From IMG/VR virus record IMGVR_UViG_3300025362_000004, positions 1-64,000 of that record: 64,000 nt of DNA; one strand, given 5' to 3'. Under the pieces are notes generated by a model that searched no databases, was not told the origin of the DNA, and was given only the letters and a program-made list of their open reading frames with translations. The translations under genes were made by a program, and so were the position numbers. Below, piece by piece: positions 33,211 to 39,478 of the stretch (its first letter is position 1; the number at the start of each line of letters is the position of its first letter). Origin of the DNA: a virus.

Positions 33211-33768
33211 ATGGAAGATTACAAACAAATCTATGACTTATCAAAAAGAGATATACAAGCACTATGTATCAAGGAAATTGAGAGAGTTCAATTTTTACCT
33301 AGCACGAAAACAAACAGAGCAACAATTAAAAGAATGTTTACTATTTATGATATGGTTAATAATGCAAGTGAAAACTTTATTGCTCAAAATGTTGAGGGCG
33401 TTCGTGGAAATTTTGAAATAAGAGATTTCGAAATGTTTAATATTGGTTCAATGCTAGAGTGTTTAGTAGAACATTATACAACAGGAAAAGACCATTGTTC
33501 AAAATCATTTTTTGACCAAAATGACTTAGAAAACGGCTTCATGCCTTACGAAATAAAAACGAGTTTGGATAATGCAAGGTGTACTGTAAACACTAAAGCC
33601 CAAACTGTAAAGTTTATAAATAATAAAGGTTCATATATAATTAAAAAAAGCGCATATGAAACTATCAAAAAAGACAGTAAAAGCAAGTTATACGAGAATA
33701 TGGACTACTCGCAATTTGAAGGTGTAAGACTTAATCACTCGTTAAGTGTAAAGTTAGGGCTTATCTAA
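33211..33768 (+). CDS. Putative PD-(D/E)XK-like protein (185 aa)
   Basis: MEDYKQIYDLSKRDIQALCI start. The N-terminal half is helical. The second half has a possible nuclease-type core (NIGSMLECLVEHY then GFMPYEIKTSLDNAR with an E-x-K, and KGSYIIKKSAYE). The match is weak. First gene of the TGG-only half, under a promoter carrying one arm of the cassette palindrome, so it could also be the cassette regulator. Unproven either way. Confidence 0.45.
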   Translation: MEDYKQIYDLSKRDIQALCIKEIERVQFLPSTKTNRATIKRMFTIYDMVNNASENFIAQNVEGVRGNFEIRDFEMFNIGSMLECLVEHYTTGKDHCSKSFFDQNDLENGFMPYEIKTSLDNARCTVNTKAQTVKFINNKGSYIIKKSAYETIKKDSKSKLYENMDYSQFEGVRLNHSLSVKLGLI

Positions 33769-33777
33769 AAGCCCTAA
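33754..33777 (+). terminator. Hairpin containing stop codon
   Basis: TTAGGGCTT/AAGCCCTAA with the TAA of the 33211 gene in the loop; no T-run, so a weak terminator or mRNA 3'-end stabiliser. Confidence 0.5.
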
Positions 33778-33804
33778 CACCCTAACGGGGGAAAGCGAGA
33801 TATT

Positions 33805-33975
33805 ATGAAAAAATTATATAGTTTAATAAATAAGATAACAAAAAACGATATATATTATGCAGTTCAAGATTATGACGGTATCATTAGAGTAATGGGGACA
33901 AGCAAGACCATAGTAAAGTATATGAATAAGAATAAGTTATGGAATAAGGTAAGCTATAGTGTAGTGATATTATAA
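33805..33975 (+). CDS. Hypothetical protein (56 aa)
   Basis: ATG 33805 preceded by GGGGGAAAGCG. MKKLYSLINKITKNDIYYAV...NKNKLWNKVSYSVVIL, basic, TGG Trp, stop TAA in a GTAGTGAT/ATCACACTAC dyad. No family recognised. Confidence 0.55.
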   Translation: MKKLYSLINKITKNDIYYAVQDYDGIIRVMGTSKTIVKYMNKNKLWNKVSYSVVIL

Positions 33976-34088
33976 TCACACTACATATACAGAAAGGAGT
34001 TGATGCCATTATGGTGTTATGAGTGACAGTCACACGTGAGTAAATACGCCAAGATAATAGGTGGTAGCGTGTGACAGTGTATTATGCA

Positions 34089-34177
34089 CACAGTGCCGTG
34101 TGTGTCGGTATGTGGGGTGTGTGTATCCACAGTACCATGTGTGTCGGTATATACCCACAGTGCCGTGTGTGTCGGTG
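34089..34177. repeat. Three imperfect 22-bp direct repeats
   Basis: CACAGTGCCGTGTGTGTCGG-type units at 34089, 34128 and 34156 in an otherwise non-coding stretch (33976-34352). Possible iterons or protein-binding sites. Confidence 0.7.
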
Positions 34178-34212
34178 TCGGTGGTAGACAACCAAATTTT
34201 TTTGTCTGTCTA

Positions 34213-34348
34213 TGTAAGCGCTTACATATAGGGTGATGTAAGCGCTTACATATAGGGTGATGTAAGCGCTTACATATAGGGTGATGTAAGCGCTTACATA
34301 TAGGGTGATGTAAGCGCTTACATATAGGGTGATGTAAGCGCTTACATA
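34213..34348. repeat. Six tandem cre-like palindromes, 24-bp period
   Basis: ATGTAAGCGCTTACAT occurs six times with starts every 24 bp (cores at 34214, 34238, 34262, 34286, 34310, 34334), separated by ATAGGGTG. The palindrome matches the LacI/GalR-family CcpA site pattern TGTAANCGNTNNCA. Copies are identical, which indicates recent expansion or selection. Lies directly upstream of the first cassette promoter. Confidence 0.9.
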
Positions 34349-34352
34349 GGTT

Positions 34353-34410
34353 GGTTGTCTGAGGCAGACAACCTAAAAAACTTGTAAAGTTTCTCAAAAT
34401 ATGATATAAT
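34353..34410 (+). promoter_or_regulatory. Cassette 1 palindrome + promoter
   Basis: GGTTGTCT-GAGGC-AGACAACC (34353-34373), 8 bp, TTGTAA (34382), 17 bp, TATAAT (34405). Follows the cre-like array. Confidence 0.85.
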
Positions 34411-34439
34411 TGGGTAAAGATAAAAAGGGGGTTCCAAAA

Positions 34440-34775
34440 ATGTGTGTAAAAGATATAGTAAAAAATAAAGGTGCAACTTTAACAAAAACATTAAGAAAGT
34501 CAATATTAAAAACGGGTTATATGGTTAGTATTAAAGGTTATGAAATACAAGTAGACGCAAGTGATTTTACAAAATTGAGTAACGAAATTTTTAAAACACA
34601 ACAACTTTCAAAATTTCATAAAAATTCTTATATTGGAATTTGGATTGAAGATGAAATTGCTTATATTGATTTAAGTGTTAATATTAAAGATTTAAAAGAA
34701 GCAACTAGCTTCGGAACAGAAAATGAGCAACTTGCAATTTATGGAATTAAAAATAGTGAATTACTTTATATTTAA
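34440..34775 (+). CDS. Cassette 1 protein (111 aa), unknown
   Basis: ATG 34440 after AAGGGGG; an upstream TTG in frame is rejected because it falls at the transcription start. MCVKDIVKNKGATLTKTLRK start, then beta-rich (GYMVSIKGYEIQVDAS, SYIGIWIEDEIAYIDLSVNI). Size and beta/alpha content suit a small host-interaction protein; no motif. Confidence 0.65.
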   Translation: MCVKDIVKNKGATLTKTLRKSILKTGYMVSIKGYEIQVDASDFTKLSNEIFKTQQLSKFHKNSYIGIWIEDEIAYIDLSVNIKDLKEATSFGTENEQLAIYGIKNSELLYI

Positions 34776-34796
34776 GGGCTGAAAAGTCCTTTTTAT
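34774..34796 (+). terminator. Cassette 1 terminator
   Basis: AAGGGCT-GAAA-AGTCCTTTTTA; stem starts in the stop codon. Confidence 0.7.
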
Positions 34797-34807
34797 TTAA
34801 GGTAAGA

Positions 34808-34865
34808 GGCTGTCTGAGACAGACAACCTAAAAAACTTGTAAAGTTTCTCAAAATATGATATAAT
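34808..34865 (+). promoter_or_regulatory. Cassette 2 palindrome + promoter
   Basis: GGCTGTCT-GAGAC-AGACAACC (one arm mismatch), 8 bp, TTGTAA, 17 bp, TATAAT. The promoter and leader are nearly identical to cassette 1, indicating duplication. Confidence 0.83.
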
Positions 34866-34893
34866 TGGGTAAAGATAAAAAGGGGGTTTCAAA

Positions 34894-35163
34894 ATGTTAG
34901 GACTAAATACGCCATTAACAGAGGAACAAAAAAACGAGGTTGAATATCAAACACACTTAGTATGTTTAAATTTAGTAAACACACAACGCAACTATTTAAT
35001 AATGCAAGCAAATGAGGAGTATTTCAACGTAATAGACGACTACGATTTCAAATTTGTAATACGCAATGATTTCAAATACTATGACGATATCAAATGGAAA
35101 TATGTAAACTTTAACAAAGTTAAAGCCTACATCGTAGAAACATTAACAGAGTTAAGAGCCTGA
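34894..35163 (+). CDS. Cassette 2 protein (89 aa), TGA stop
   Basis: MLGLNTPLTEEQKNEVEYQT start after AAGGGGG. Hydrophilic, Tyr/Asn-rich (YFNVIDDYDFKFVIRNDFKY). Ends ELRA-TGA. The TGA lies in the loop of the terminator, so it very probably acts as a true stop; reading it as Trp would run through the terminator for 34 more residues. Confidence 0.65.
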   Translation: MLGLNTPLTEEQKNEVEYQTHLVCLNLVNTQRNYLIMQANEEYFNVIDDYDFKFVIRNDFKYYDDIKWKYVNFNKVKAYIVETLTELRA

Positions 35164-35180
35164 AAAAGGGCTCTTTTTTT
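35155..35180 (+). terminator. Cassette 2 terminator
   Basis: AGAGCC-TGAAAAAG-GGCTCT then T-run, with the TGA stop in the loop. Confidence 0.85.
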
Positions 35181-35193
35181 ATTAACGCAAGTG

Positions 35194-35251
35194 GGTTGTC
35201 TACCATAGACAACCTAAAAAACTTGCATTATTTCGGTGTATATGATATAAT
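35194..35251 (+). promoter_or_regulatory. Cassette 3 palindrome + promoter
   Basis: GGTTGTCT-ACCAT-AGACAACC, 8 bp, TTGCAT, 17 bp, TATAAT; precedes a non-coding cassette. Confidence 0.83.
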
Positions 35252-35257
35252 ATAAGT

Positions 35258-35385
35258 ATAGAGATAAGGTAGTCAATACCTCATCTCTCCACCAAAACTT
35301 TATTAGGCAAACCCACACTAACACGTGGAACCGTTGAATAAGTAAACTCTCTCTAAAAAACCCTATTGTGGCGATAGGGTTTAGA
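35258..35385 (+). ncRNA. Cassette 3 product: short structured RNA
   Basis: No ORF follows the cassette promoter. The ~130-nt transcript can fold a 5' hairpin GAGATaAGGTA/TACCTcATCTC (~35260-35287) and a strong 3' hairpin TCTCTA...AACCCTA/TAGGGTTTAGAGA (~35352-35385). The next palindrome begins 15 bp later. Looks like a small regulatory RNA expressed with the protein cassettes. Confidence 0.55.
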
Positions 35386-35399
35386 GAATATGCGCAAGG

Positions 35400-35457
35400 G
35401 GTTGTCTGCGGTAGACAACCTTTTTAATTTGACTTATTTCTTTATATATGGTATAAT
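35400..35457 (+). promoter_or_regulatory. Cassette 4 palindrome + promoter
   Basis: GGTTGTCT-GCGGT-AGACAACC, 8 bp, TTGACT, 17 bp, TATAAT. Confidence 0.87.
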
Positions 35458-35482
35458 TACTATATAAGAAAGAGGTAATAAA

Positions 35483-35770
35483 ATGAAAAAAATAATAGTA
35501 TTAGTTGACGATAAAGAGAACTGTATTTTAGCGACGTTAGATTTAGAAAAGAGAAAAGTTGATGTAACACCAGTTAAAAGATTTAAAGAATTATCATTTT
35601 TAGGACAAGCAAGATTTCAAAATAAATTAGAAAGAGCACTTTTAGAAACAACCAGACTCAACGACGAAGAAAAAGAAAACGCAATCTCTAATTTAGTTTA
35701 TAAAAGATTTCTTGACGAGTCTCCAGAATTAGAAGAAATAATGGAATTAGTCGAATTAATGAAAGACTAA
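35483..35770 (+). CDS. Cassette 4 protein (95 aa), unknown
   Basis: MKKIIVLVDDKENCILATLD with GAGGTAATAAA upstream. Short beta-rich N-terminus, then helical and acidic to the C-terminus (SPELEEIMELVELMKD). Stop TAA. No family recognised. Confidence 0.65.
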   Translation: MKKIIVLVDDKENCILATLDLEKRKVDVTPVKRFKELSFLGQARFQNKLERALLETTRLNDEEKENAISNLVYKRFLDESPELEEIMELVELMKD

Positions 35771-35782
35771 TTAATCGAAAAA

Positions 35783-35817
35783 AGAAAGTAGTCCTCCTCC
35801 TCTACTTTCTTCTTTAT
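35783..35817 (+). terminator. Cassette 4 terminator
   Basis: AGAAAGTAG/CTACTTTCT stem then TTCTTTATT. Confidence 0.7.
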
Positions 35818-35828
35818 TGTAAGTATTA

Positions 35829-35886
35829 GGTTGTCTACGGTAGACAACCTAAAAAACTTGCTATTATTGAGTTTATATGTTATAAT
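35829..35886 (+). promoter_or_regulatory. Cassette 5 palindrome + promoter
   Basis: GGTTGTCT-ACGGT-AGACAACC, 8 bp, TTGCTA, 17 bp, TATAAT. Confidence 0.85.
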
Positions 35887-35907
35887 ATATATAAGAGGTG
35901 AGAGATT

Positions 35908-36147
35908 ATGTTAGTATTACAAAGAAAGCATTATATTATGAGTGAGATTTTAAACGGTGGGAATACCTTAAAAGTTATACCAAAAAATGGGCTTGACAAT
36001 TACAGAGTAGGTCAAACAGTTAGAGTTTTTCATGAAATTAACTCGCAGAAATACCGAGAAGGAAAAATCACAAAAGTAAGACAACACGCATTTGAGTTTG
36101 GTTTTAGTGTTGGAACAACTGAATTGCCGAGAGTTATTATTTTATAA
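35908..36147 (+). CDS. Cassette 5 protein (79 aa), ASCH/PUA-like?
   Basis: MLVLQRKHYIMSEILNGGNT start after GAGGTGAG. The stretch LNGGNTLKVIPKNG-LDNYRVGQTVRVFHEINS recalls ASCH domains, which bind RNA or modified nucleotides, where a basic loop is followed by GD/GQxVxF. Short for the family. Tentative. Confidence 0.55.
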   Translation: MLVLQRKHYIMSEILNGGNTLKVIPKNGLDNYRVGQTVRVFHEINSQKYREGKITKVRQHAFEFGFSVGTTELPRVIIL

Positions 36148-36187
36148 ATTAAGACTTATAAGAGAAACAAATAGATAGGTCTGTGTT

Positions 36188-36226
36188 GAAGAAAAGGAAA
36201 CTTTGAAAAATCCTTTTCTTCTTTTA
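36188..36226 (+). terminator. Cassette 5 terminator
   Basis: GAAGAAAAGGA/TCCTTTTCTTC then TTTTAT. The 3' UTR closely resembles that of cassette 6. Confidence 0.75.
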
Positions 36227-36238
36227 TAATTCATGGTA

Positions 36239-36296
36239 GGTTGTCTGCCGTAGACAACCGAAAAGATTTGACATCATATCTAAATTATGATATAAT
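36239..36296 (+). promoter_or_regulatory. Cassette 6 palindrome + promoter
   Basis: GGTTGTCT-GCCGT-AGACAACC, 8 bp, TTGACA, 17 bp, TATAAT. Confidence 0.87.
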
Positions 36297-36320
36297 ATAA
36301 GTATAAAAGGGGTGAATTAA

Positions 36321-36575
36321 ATGGAATTTAAAACAGAGTTAAAAGTAAATATTCATTTTGAAAACAGAACAGTTTTTACAGATGAGGTAGTAAGGGATAG
36401 TATCACAGGCGAAGTTATCGCTGAATTAGTAAATGATATTGATATGGGAACTGCTACTACAGTAGAAAATGATATACTAAAAGATGGTTCTTGTATTTTA
36501 TCAGTAACAAAAGAAACAAGTGGCTTCAATGCTGAAACTGGGTTTTACGACTTAGATTTAACAATTGAAATGTAG
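36321..36575 (+). CDS. Cassette 6 protein (84 aa), unknown
   Basis: MEFKTELKVNIHFENRTVFT start after AAAGGGGTG. All-beta acidic pattern (TATTVENDILKDGSCILSVT). No Trp. Stop TAG. No family recognised. Confidence 0.65.
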   Translation: MEFKTELKVNIHFENRTVFTDEVVRDSITGEVIAELVNDIDMGTATTVENDILKDGSCILSVTKETSGFNAETGFYDLDLTIEM

Positions 36576-36612
36576 TTAAGGCTTATAGAATCTAAAATAG
36601 ATAGGCTTGTTT

Positions 36613-36652
36613 GGAAGAAAAGGAAACTTTGAAAACTCCTTTTCTTCCTTTA
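36613..36652 (+). terminator. Cassette 6 terminator
   Basis: GGAAGAAAAGGA/TCCTTTTCTTCC then TTTAT; homologous to the cassette 5 3' UTR. Confidence 0.75.
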
Positions 36653-36664
36653 TAAAATGATAGA

Positions 36665-36722
36665 GGTTGTCTGCAGTAGACAACCTTATTCGTTTGACTT
36701 AAAATAATATATATGGTATAAT
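36665..36722 (+). promoter_or_regulatory. Cassette 7 palindrome + promoter
   Basis: GGTTGTCT-GCAGT-AGACAACC, 8 bp, TTGACT, 17 bp, TATAAT. Confidence 0.87.
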
Positions 36723-36742
36723 ATATGTAAGAGGTGAGATGT

Positions 36743-37225
36743 ATGAAAAAGAAATTATATTTTGATATGGACGGTATTTTAGCCGATTTTGACAATGAGC
36801 CAAACGCTTTAACACGTTTTAAAAAAGAAAAAGGCTTTTTCGCAACACTACAACCAATAGAAGAAAATATTAAGGCTGTAAAAAAACTTATCGCAGAGGG
36901 TAAAAAAGTTTATATATTAAGTGTAAGTCCTAACAGACAAGCCGACACTGACAAAAAATCTTGGCTTAAGAAATATCTACCAGAAGTAAAAGAAAAGAAT
37001 ATATATATTATAAGGACAGGAACGCCAAAGAATAAAGCCGTAAAAGTAAAGAGAGCAATATTGTTTGACGATTACCGATTAAATGTTAGAAAATGGATTG
37101 ACGCTGGTGGCTACCTTGCTATAAAAATAACACAAAGAACAGATAAAAAACTCAAAGCCGAATATCAAGCAAGAACTTTAGAACAAAGTATTTCAAGATT
37201 AAAAATGTTTGGGGTGATACAATGA
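36743..37225 (+). CDS. HAD-family 5'(3')-deoxyribonucleotidase (160 aa)
   Basis: MKKKLYFDMDGILADFDNEP carries the HAD nucleophile motif DxDG; ILSVSPNRQADTDKKSWLKK and RAILFDDYRLNVRKWIDAGG are the later HAD motifs of the NT5C-type family that dephosphorylates deoxynucleoside monophosphates. ATG 36743 has GAGGTGAG upstream. Ends FGVIQ-TGA in an ATGA overlap with the next ORF, evidence that TGA is a stop here. May shape the host dNTP pool. Confidence 0.8.
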   Translation: MKKKLYFDMDGILADFDNEPNALTRFKKEKGFFATLQPIEENIKAVKKLIAEGKKVYILSVSPNRQADTDKKSWLKKYLPEVKEKNIYIIRTGTPKNKAVKVKRAILFDDYRLNVRKWIDAGGYLAIKITQRTDKKLKAEYQARTLEQSISRLKMFGVIQ

Positions 37226-37380
37226 AAACTATTTATATTGTGTCATGGGAAAGAAAACATGATATATTAAATGACGAAGAAATGGAAAAAATATTAAATG
37301 GTGGAGTAATAATAAAAGACGGTATAAGATATGTTTCTTTGTGGGGTTATATTGATATAAATATAGAGATTGAAAAATAA
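37222..37380 (+). CDS. Cassette 7 second protein (52 aa)
   Basis: ATG in ATGA overlap with the nucleotidase. MKTIYIVSWERKHDILNDEE...VSLWGYIDINIEIEK, two TGG Trp, TAA inside the terminator. The only two-gene cassette in the array. Confidence 0.6.
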   Translation: MKTIYIVSWERKHDILNDEEMEKILNGGVIIKDGIRYVSLWGYIDINIEIEK

Positions 37381-37390
37381 TCTCTTTTTC
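37365..37390 (+). terminator. Cassette 7 terminator
   Basis: AGAGATT-GAAAAAT-AATCTCT then TTTTC; stop codon inside the hairpin. Confidence 0.75.
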
Positions 37391-37403
37391 TTTCTTTTGA
37401 GTA

Positions 37404-37461
37404 GGTTGTCTGCGGTAGACAACCTAATTTATTTGACATTGTTTTCTTTCTATGGTATAAT
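37404..37461 (+). promoter_or_regulatory. Cassette 8 palindrome + promoter
   Basis: GGTTGTCT-GCGGT-AGACAACC, 8 bp, TTGACA, 17 bp, TATAAT. The ~55-nt leader can form GATAAAG/CTTTATC. Confidence 0.87.
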
Positions 37462-37520
37462 ATATACATAAGATAAAGAAAGATATTACTAAACTTTATC
37501 AAAAAAAGGGGTAACATATT

Positions 37521-37781
37521 ATGGCTAAAGTAACAAAAAAAGTAACAGAGTTGAGCGATAAAGCGAAAGAAATTTTAGTGGTTTTGCAAGGTGCTGACAA
37601 GGGTTTGACACTACAAGAAATCACAAGCAAGGGCGTTGTAAAGCCTAATGGCTCACACTTAAAAGCACTTGAAAACAGAAATCTTGTTACAAGCGTTGAT
37701 GTTGAAATTATCGTGCCAACTACAAGAACAGTAAAATCTTATTCTGTTGTTGTGGCTGAAGAAGAAACACCAGCCGAGTAA
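37521..37781 (+). CDS. Winged-helix-like DNA-binding protein (86 aa)
   Basis: MAKVTKKVTELSDKAKEILV, then GADKGLTLQEITSKGVVKPNGSHLKALENRNLVTSVDVEI fits a winged helix (HTH plus wing), followed by a Thr/Val wing and acidic end. Similar architecture in the 45970 and 57205 genes. A candidate regulator within the cassette array. Confidence 0.65.
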   Translation: MAKVTKKVTELSDKAKEILVVLQGADKGLTLQEITSKGVVKPNGSHLKALENRNLVTSVDVEIIVPTTRTVKSYSVVVAEEETPAE

Positions 37782-37787
37782 AAAACT

Positions 37788-37810
37788 AAAGCGAGAAATC
37801 GCTTTTTTTT
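37788..37810 (+). terminator. Cassette 8 terminator
   Basis: AAAGCGA-GAAA-TCGCTTTTTTTT. Confidence 0.88.
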
Positions 37811-37822
37811 CTATTCGCAAGT

Positions 37823-37880
37823 GGTTGTCTGCGGTAGACAACCTAAATGACTTGACTTATTTTAGTATCTATGGTATAAT
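37823..37880 (+). promoter_or_regulatory. Cassette 9 palindrome + promoter
   Basis: GGTTGTCT-GCGGT-AGACAACC, 8 bp, TTGACT, 17 bp, TATAAT. From palindrome to -10 it is almost identical to cassette 10. Confidence 0.87.
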
Positions 37881-37900
37881 ATATATAAGAGGTGATAAAT

Positions 37901-38224
37901 ATGTTATTTAATAATGAGTATTATAATATTCTAAAAAGAGAAGAAAGAGAAATGAAACAAGAGGCTTTAATCGAAAGGTCAAAAGAATTTACTAAAATGG
38001 TTTTAAAAACCGAAGAAGCAATATTACATTTTAACTTTAGTAAAAAATTAAAAACTAAAATTAGTATAATAACTTATGTGTGGTTAGGTCTTGCTACTTT
38101 TAGAAAAGAGTTTAAAGAATATTTTTATAGAGAGTACAAAGAAATGGAAATTGATATAGTTAGTATAGAATATGACAAATCTGAATTCTGTCACGATTTC
38201 ATTCTCAAATTGAAAAAGAGATAA
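37901..38224 (+). CDS. Cassette 9 protein (107 aa), unknown
   Basis: Start ATG 37901 with GAGGTGATAA upstream (GTG three codons earlier is rejected). Helical N-terminus (REEREMKQEALIERSKEFTK), basic-aromatic middle (WLGLATFRKEFKEYFYREYK) and beta C-terminus. No family recognised. Confidence 0.65.
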   Translation: MLFNNEYYNILKREEREMKQEALIERSKEFTKMVLKTEEAILHFNFSKKLKTKISIITYVWLGLATFRKEFKEYFYREYKEMEIDIVSIEYDKSEFCHDFILKLKKR

Positions 38225-38237
38225 TCTCTCTTTTTTT
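38217..38237 (+). terminator. Cassette 9 terminator
   Basis: AGAGA-TAA-TCTCT then a T-run; the loop is the stop codon itself. Confidence 0.75.
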
Positions 38238-38247
38238 ATTGTAGTTA

Positions 38248-38305
38248 GGTTGTCTGCGGTAGACAACCTAAGTGACTTGACTTATTTTAGTATCTATGGT
38301 ATAAT
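38248..38305 (+). promoter_or_regulatory. Cassette 10 palindrome + promoter
   Basis: GGTTGTCT-GCGGT-AGACAACC, 8 bp, TTGACT, 17 bp, TATAAT. Confidence 0.87.
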
Positions 38306-38324
38306 ATATATAAGAGGTGAGAAT

Positions 38325-38786
38325 ATGAAAAACTTAATCAAAGTATTAAATGAAATTACAAACGAAAAAATTATTGTTTCGGCTCGTGGTGGTAGCCCCA
38401 TCATAAACACAAATCAGCGTAGCGTTATAAAGCAAAGAATAGAAAAAGCATTTTTAACAGACTTGCAAGAAATTTTTGCTGAAACCGATTTAGTCCATAT
38501 TATTGGTAGGGCTGAAAAAGGTATAATGTTAGCCATAGAGCATAATGATTTAGTAGATAATGCAAAAACTGAAGGCGAAATTGCTTTAGAATTTAATATC
38601 AAAGTAAGCAATTTAGATTTTGACACAGACACAGAAATTAGACTACACACAAAAGAACAAGCTAACAAAGAAATAGAAAAACAAGAAAAAGCACTTGCAA
38701 AGAAAAGAAAAATTGCAAGAGATAAAAAAGATAGAGCAGATAGAAAAAAAATAAAAGAACAAAAATTAGCCAAGTTAAACGGCTAG
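38325..38786 (+). CDS. Cassette 10 protein, three-member paralogous family (153 aa)
   Basis: MKNLIKVLNEITNEKIIVSA...GGSPIINTNQRS, an alpha/beta domain of ~110 residues, ending with a basic/charged helix (KEIEKQEKALAKKRKIARDK). Paralogous to 45012-45410 and 56521-57039: all share the pattern (I/S)xLExNxKIxxLxFD followed by the charged tail. The tail suggests nucleic-acid or ribosome binding. Confidence 0.65.
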   Translation: MKNLIKVLNEITNEKIIVSARGGSPIINTNQRSVIKQRIEKAFLTDLQEIFAETDLVHIIGRAEKGIMLAIEHNDLVDNAKTEGEIALEFNIKVSNLDFDTDTEIRLHTKEQANKEIEKQEKALAKKRKIARDKKDRADRKKIKEQKLAKLNG

Positions 38787-38795
38787 TTTTTCTTT
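38766..38795 (+). terminator. Cassette 10 terminator
   Basis: TTAGCC/GGCTAG stem overlapping the last codons and TAG stop, then TTTTTC. Confidence 0.65.
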
Positions 38796-38806
38796 GACTT
38801 TCTAGA

Positions 38807-38864
38807 GGTTGTCTGCAGTAGACAACCTTCAATTTTTGACATTCTACTTAGTTTATGGTATAAT
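38807..38864 (+). promoter_or_regulatory. Cassette 11 palindrome + promoter
   Basis: GGTTGTCT-GCAGT-AGACAACC, 8 bp, TTGACA, 17 bp, TATAAT. Confidence 0.87.
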
Positions 38865-38884
38865 ATATATAAGAGGTGATAGAT

Positions 38885-39379
38885 ATGAAATTTAATGATG
38901 TAGTTGTAAAAATGGGCGAGTTAGTAAGTGGTTTTTTATCTGCTGTAAGTCCTGCGATATCTGTATCATTTGACAATTTTTCAAGTTTTGACCCTGAAGA
39001 AAATGTTATATATATAGGTCTATTGCCTATGACTGAAGAAAATCCCTATGACGATTTTCATAAAGGCTATTACAGAGCAAGTGGCTTTGATTATGAAAGT
39101 TATGGTATATCATTTGAAACTTTTACAATATTGCACGAGTTAGGACATATGGAAAGCAACCCAACAGAAAAAGAATACCAAGAATATTATAGATTAACAA
39201 ATATAATAAATAATTCAAATATGGAATTATCTACAAAAGCAAATAAATACTTTGCATTAGATTTAGAATATAAAGCAAATCAATGGGCTTTCAACTTCTT
39301 AAAAGATAATTTAGATATTGTTAGAGTGTTTGATAAAGCATTCAACCTCCTAAAAAGCGAATTACTCAATTGCGAGTAA
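38885..39379 (+). CDS. Zinc metallopeptidase, ImmA/IrrE-like (164 aa)
   Basis: FETFTILHELGHMESNPTEK carries HExxH with its flanking Gly; LEYKANQWAFNFLKDNL downstream has the E..AN.WA pattern that supplies the third ligand in ImmA/IrrE (DUF955) proteins. The ~80-residue N-terminus is different from known repressor-cleaving members. Members of this family cleave transcriptional repressors or toxins; a phage early copy could destroy a host repressor or defence regulator. Confidence 0.72.
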   Translation: MKFNDVVVKMGELVSGFLSAVSPAISVSFDNFSSFDPEENVIYIGLLPMTEENPYDDFHKGYYRASGFDYESYGISFETFTILHELGHMESNPTEKEYQEYYRLTNIINNSNMELSTKANKYFALDLEYKANQWAFNFLKDNLDIVRVFDKAFNLLKSELLNCE

Positions 39380-39391
39380 TTTCTTTTTCTT
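39360..39391 (+). terminator. Cassette 11 terminator
   Basis: AATTACTC/GAGTAATT stem across the stop codon, then TCTTTTTC. Confidence 0.75.
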
Positions 39392-39398
39392 CTGGGTT

Positions 39399-39456
39399 GG
39401 TTGTCTACGGCAGACAACCGCATTCGTTTGACTTAAGGCATTATATATGGTATAAT
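39399..39456 (+). promoter_or_regulatory. Cassette 12 palindrome + promoter
   Basis: GGTTGTCT-ACGGC-AGACAACC, 8 bp, TTGACT, 17 bp, TATAAT. Confidence 0.87.
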
Positions 39457-39478
39457 ATTTATATAAGAGGTGATAAAT

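Noticed and set aside
33993-34020. Small ORF MPLWCYE after GGAG
   Set aside because: Good ribosome site but seven codons before TGA; extension with TGA as Trp gives repeat-encoded nonsense.
34213-34348. CRISPR for the six 24-bp repeats
   Set aside because: Spacers between palindromes are identical, so there are no unique spacers.
34017-34397. 126-aa minus-strand ORF with CKRLHHPI repeats
   Set aside because: It is the translation of the 24-bp palindromic repeat array on the antisense strand, with no ribosome site.
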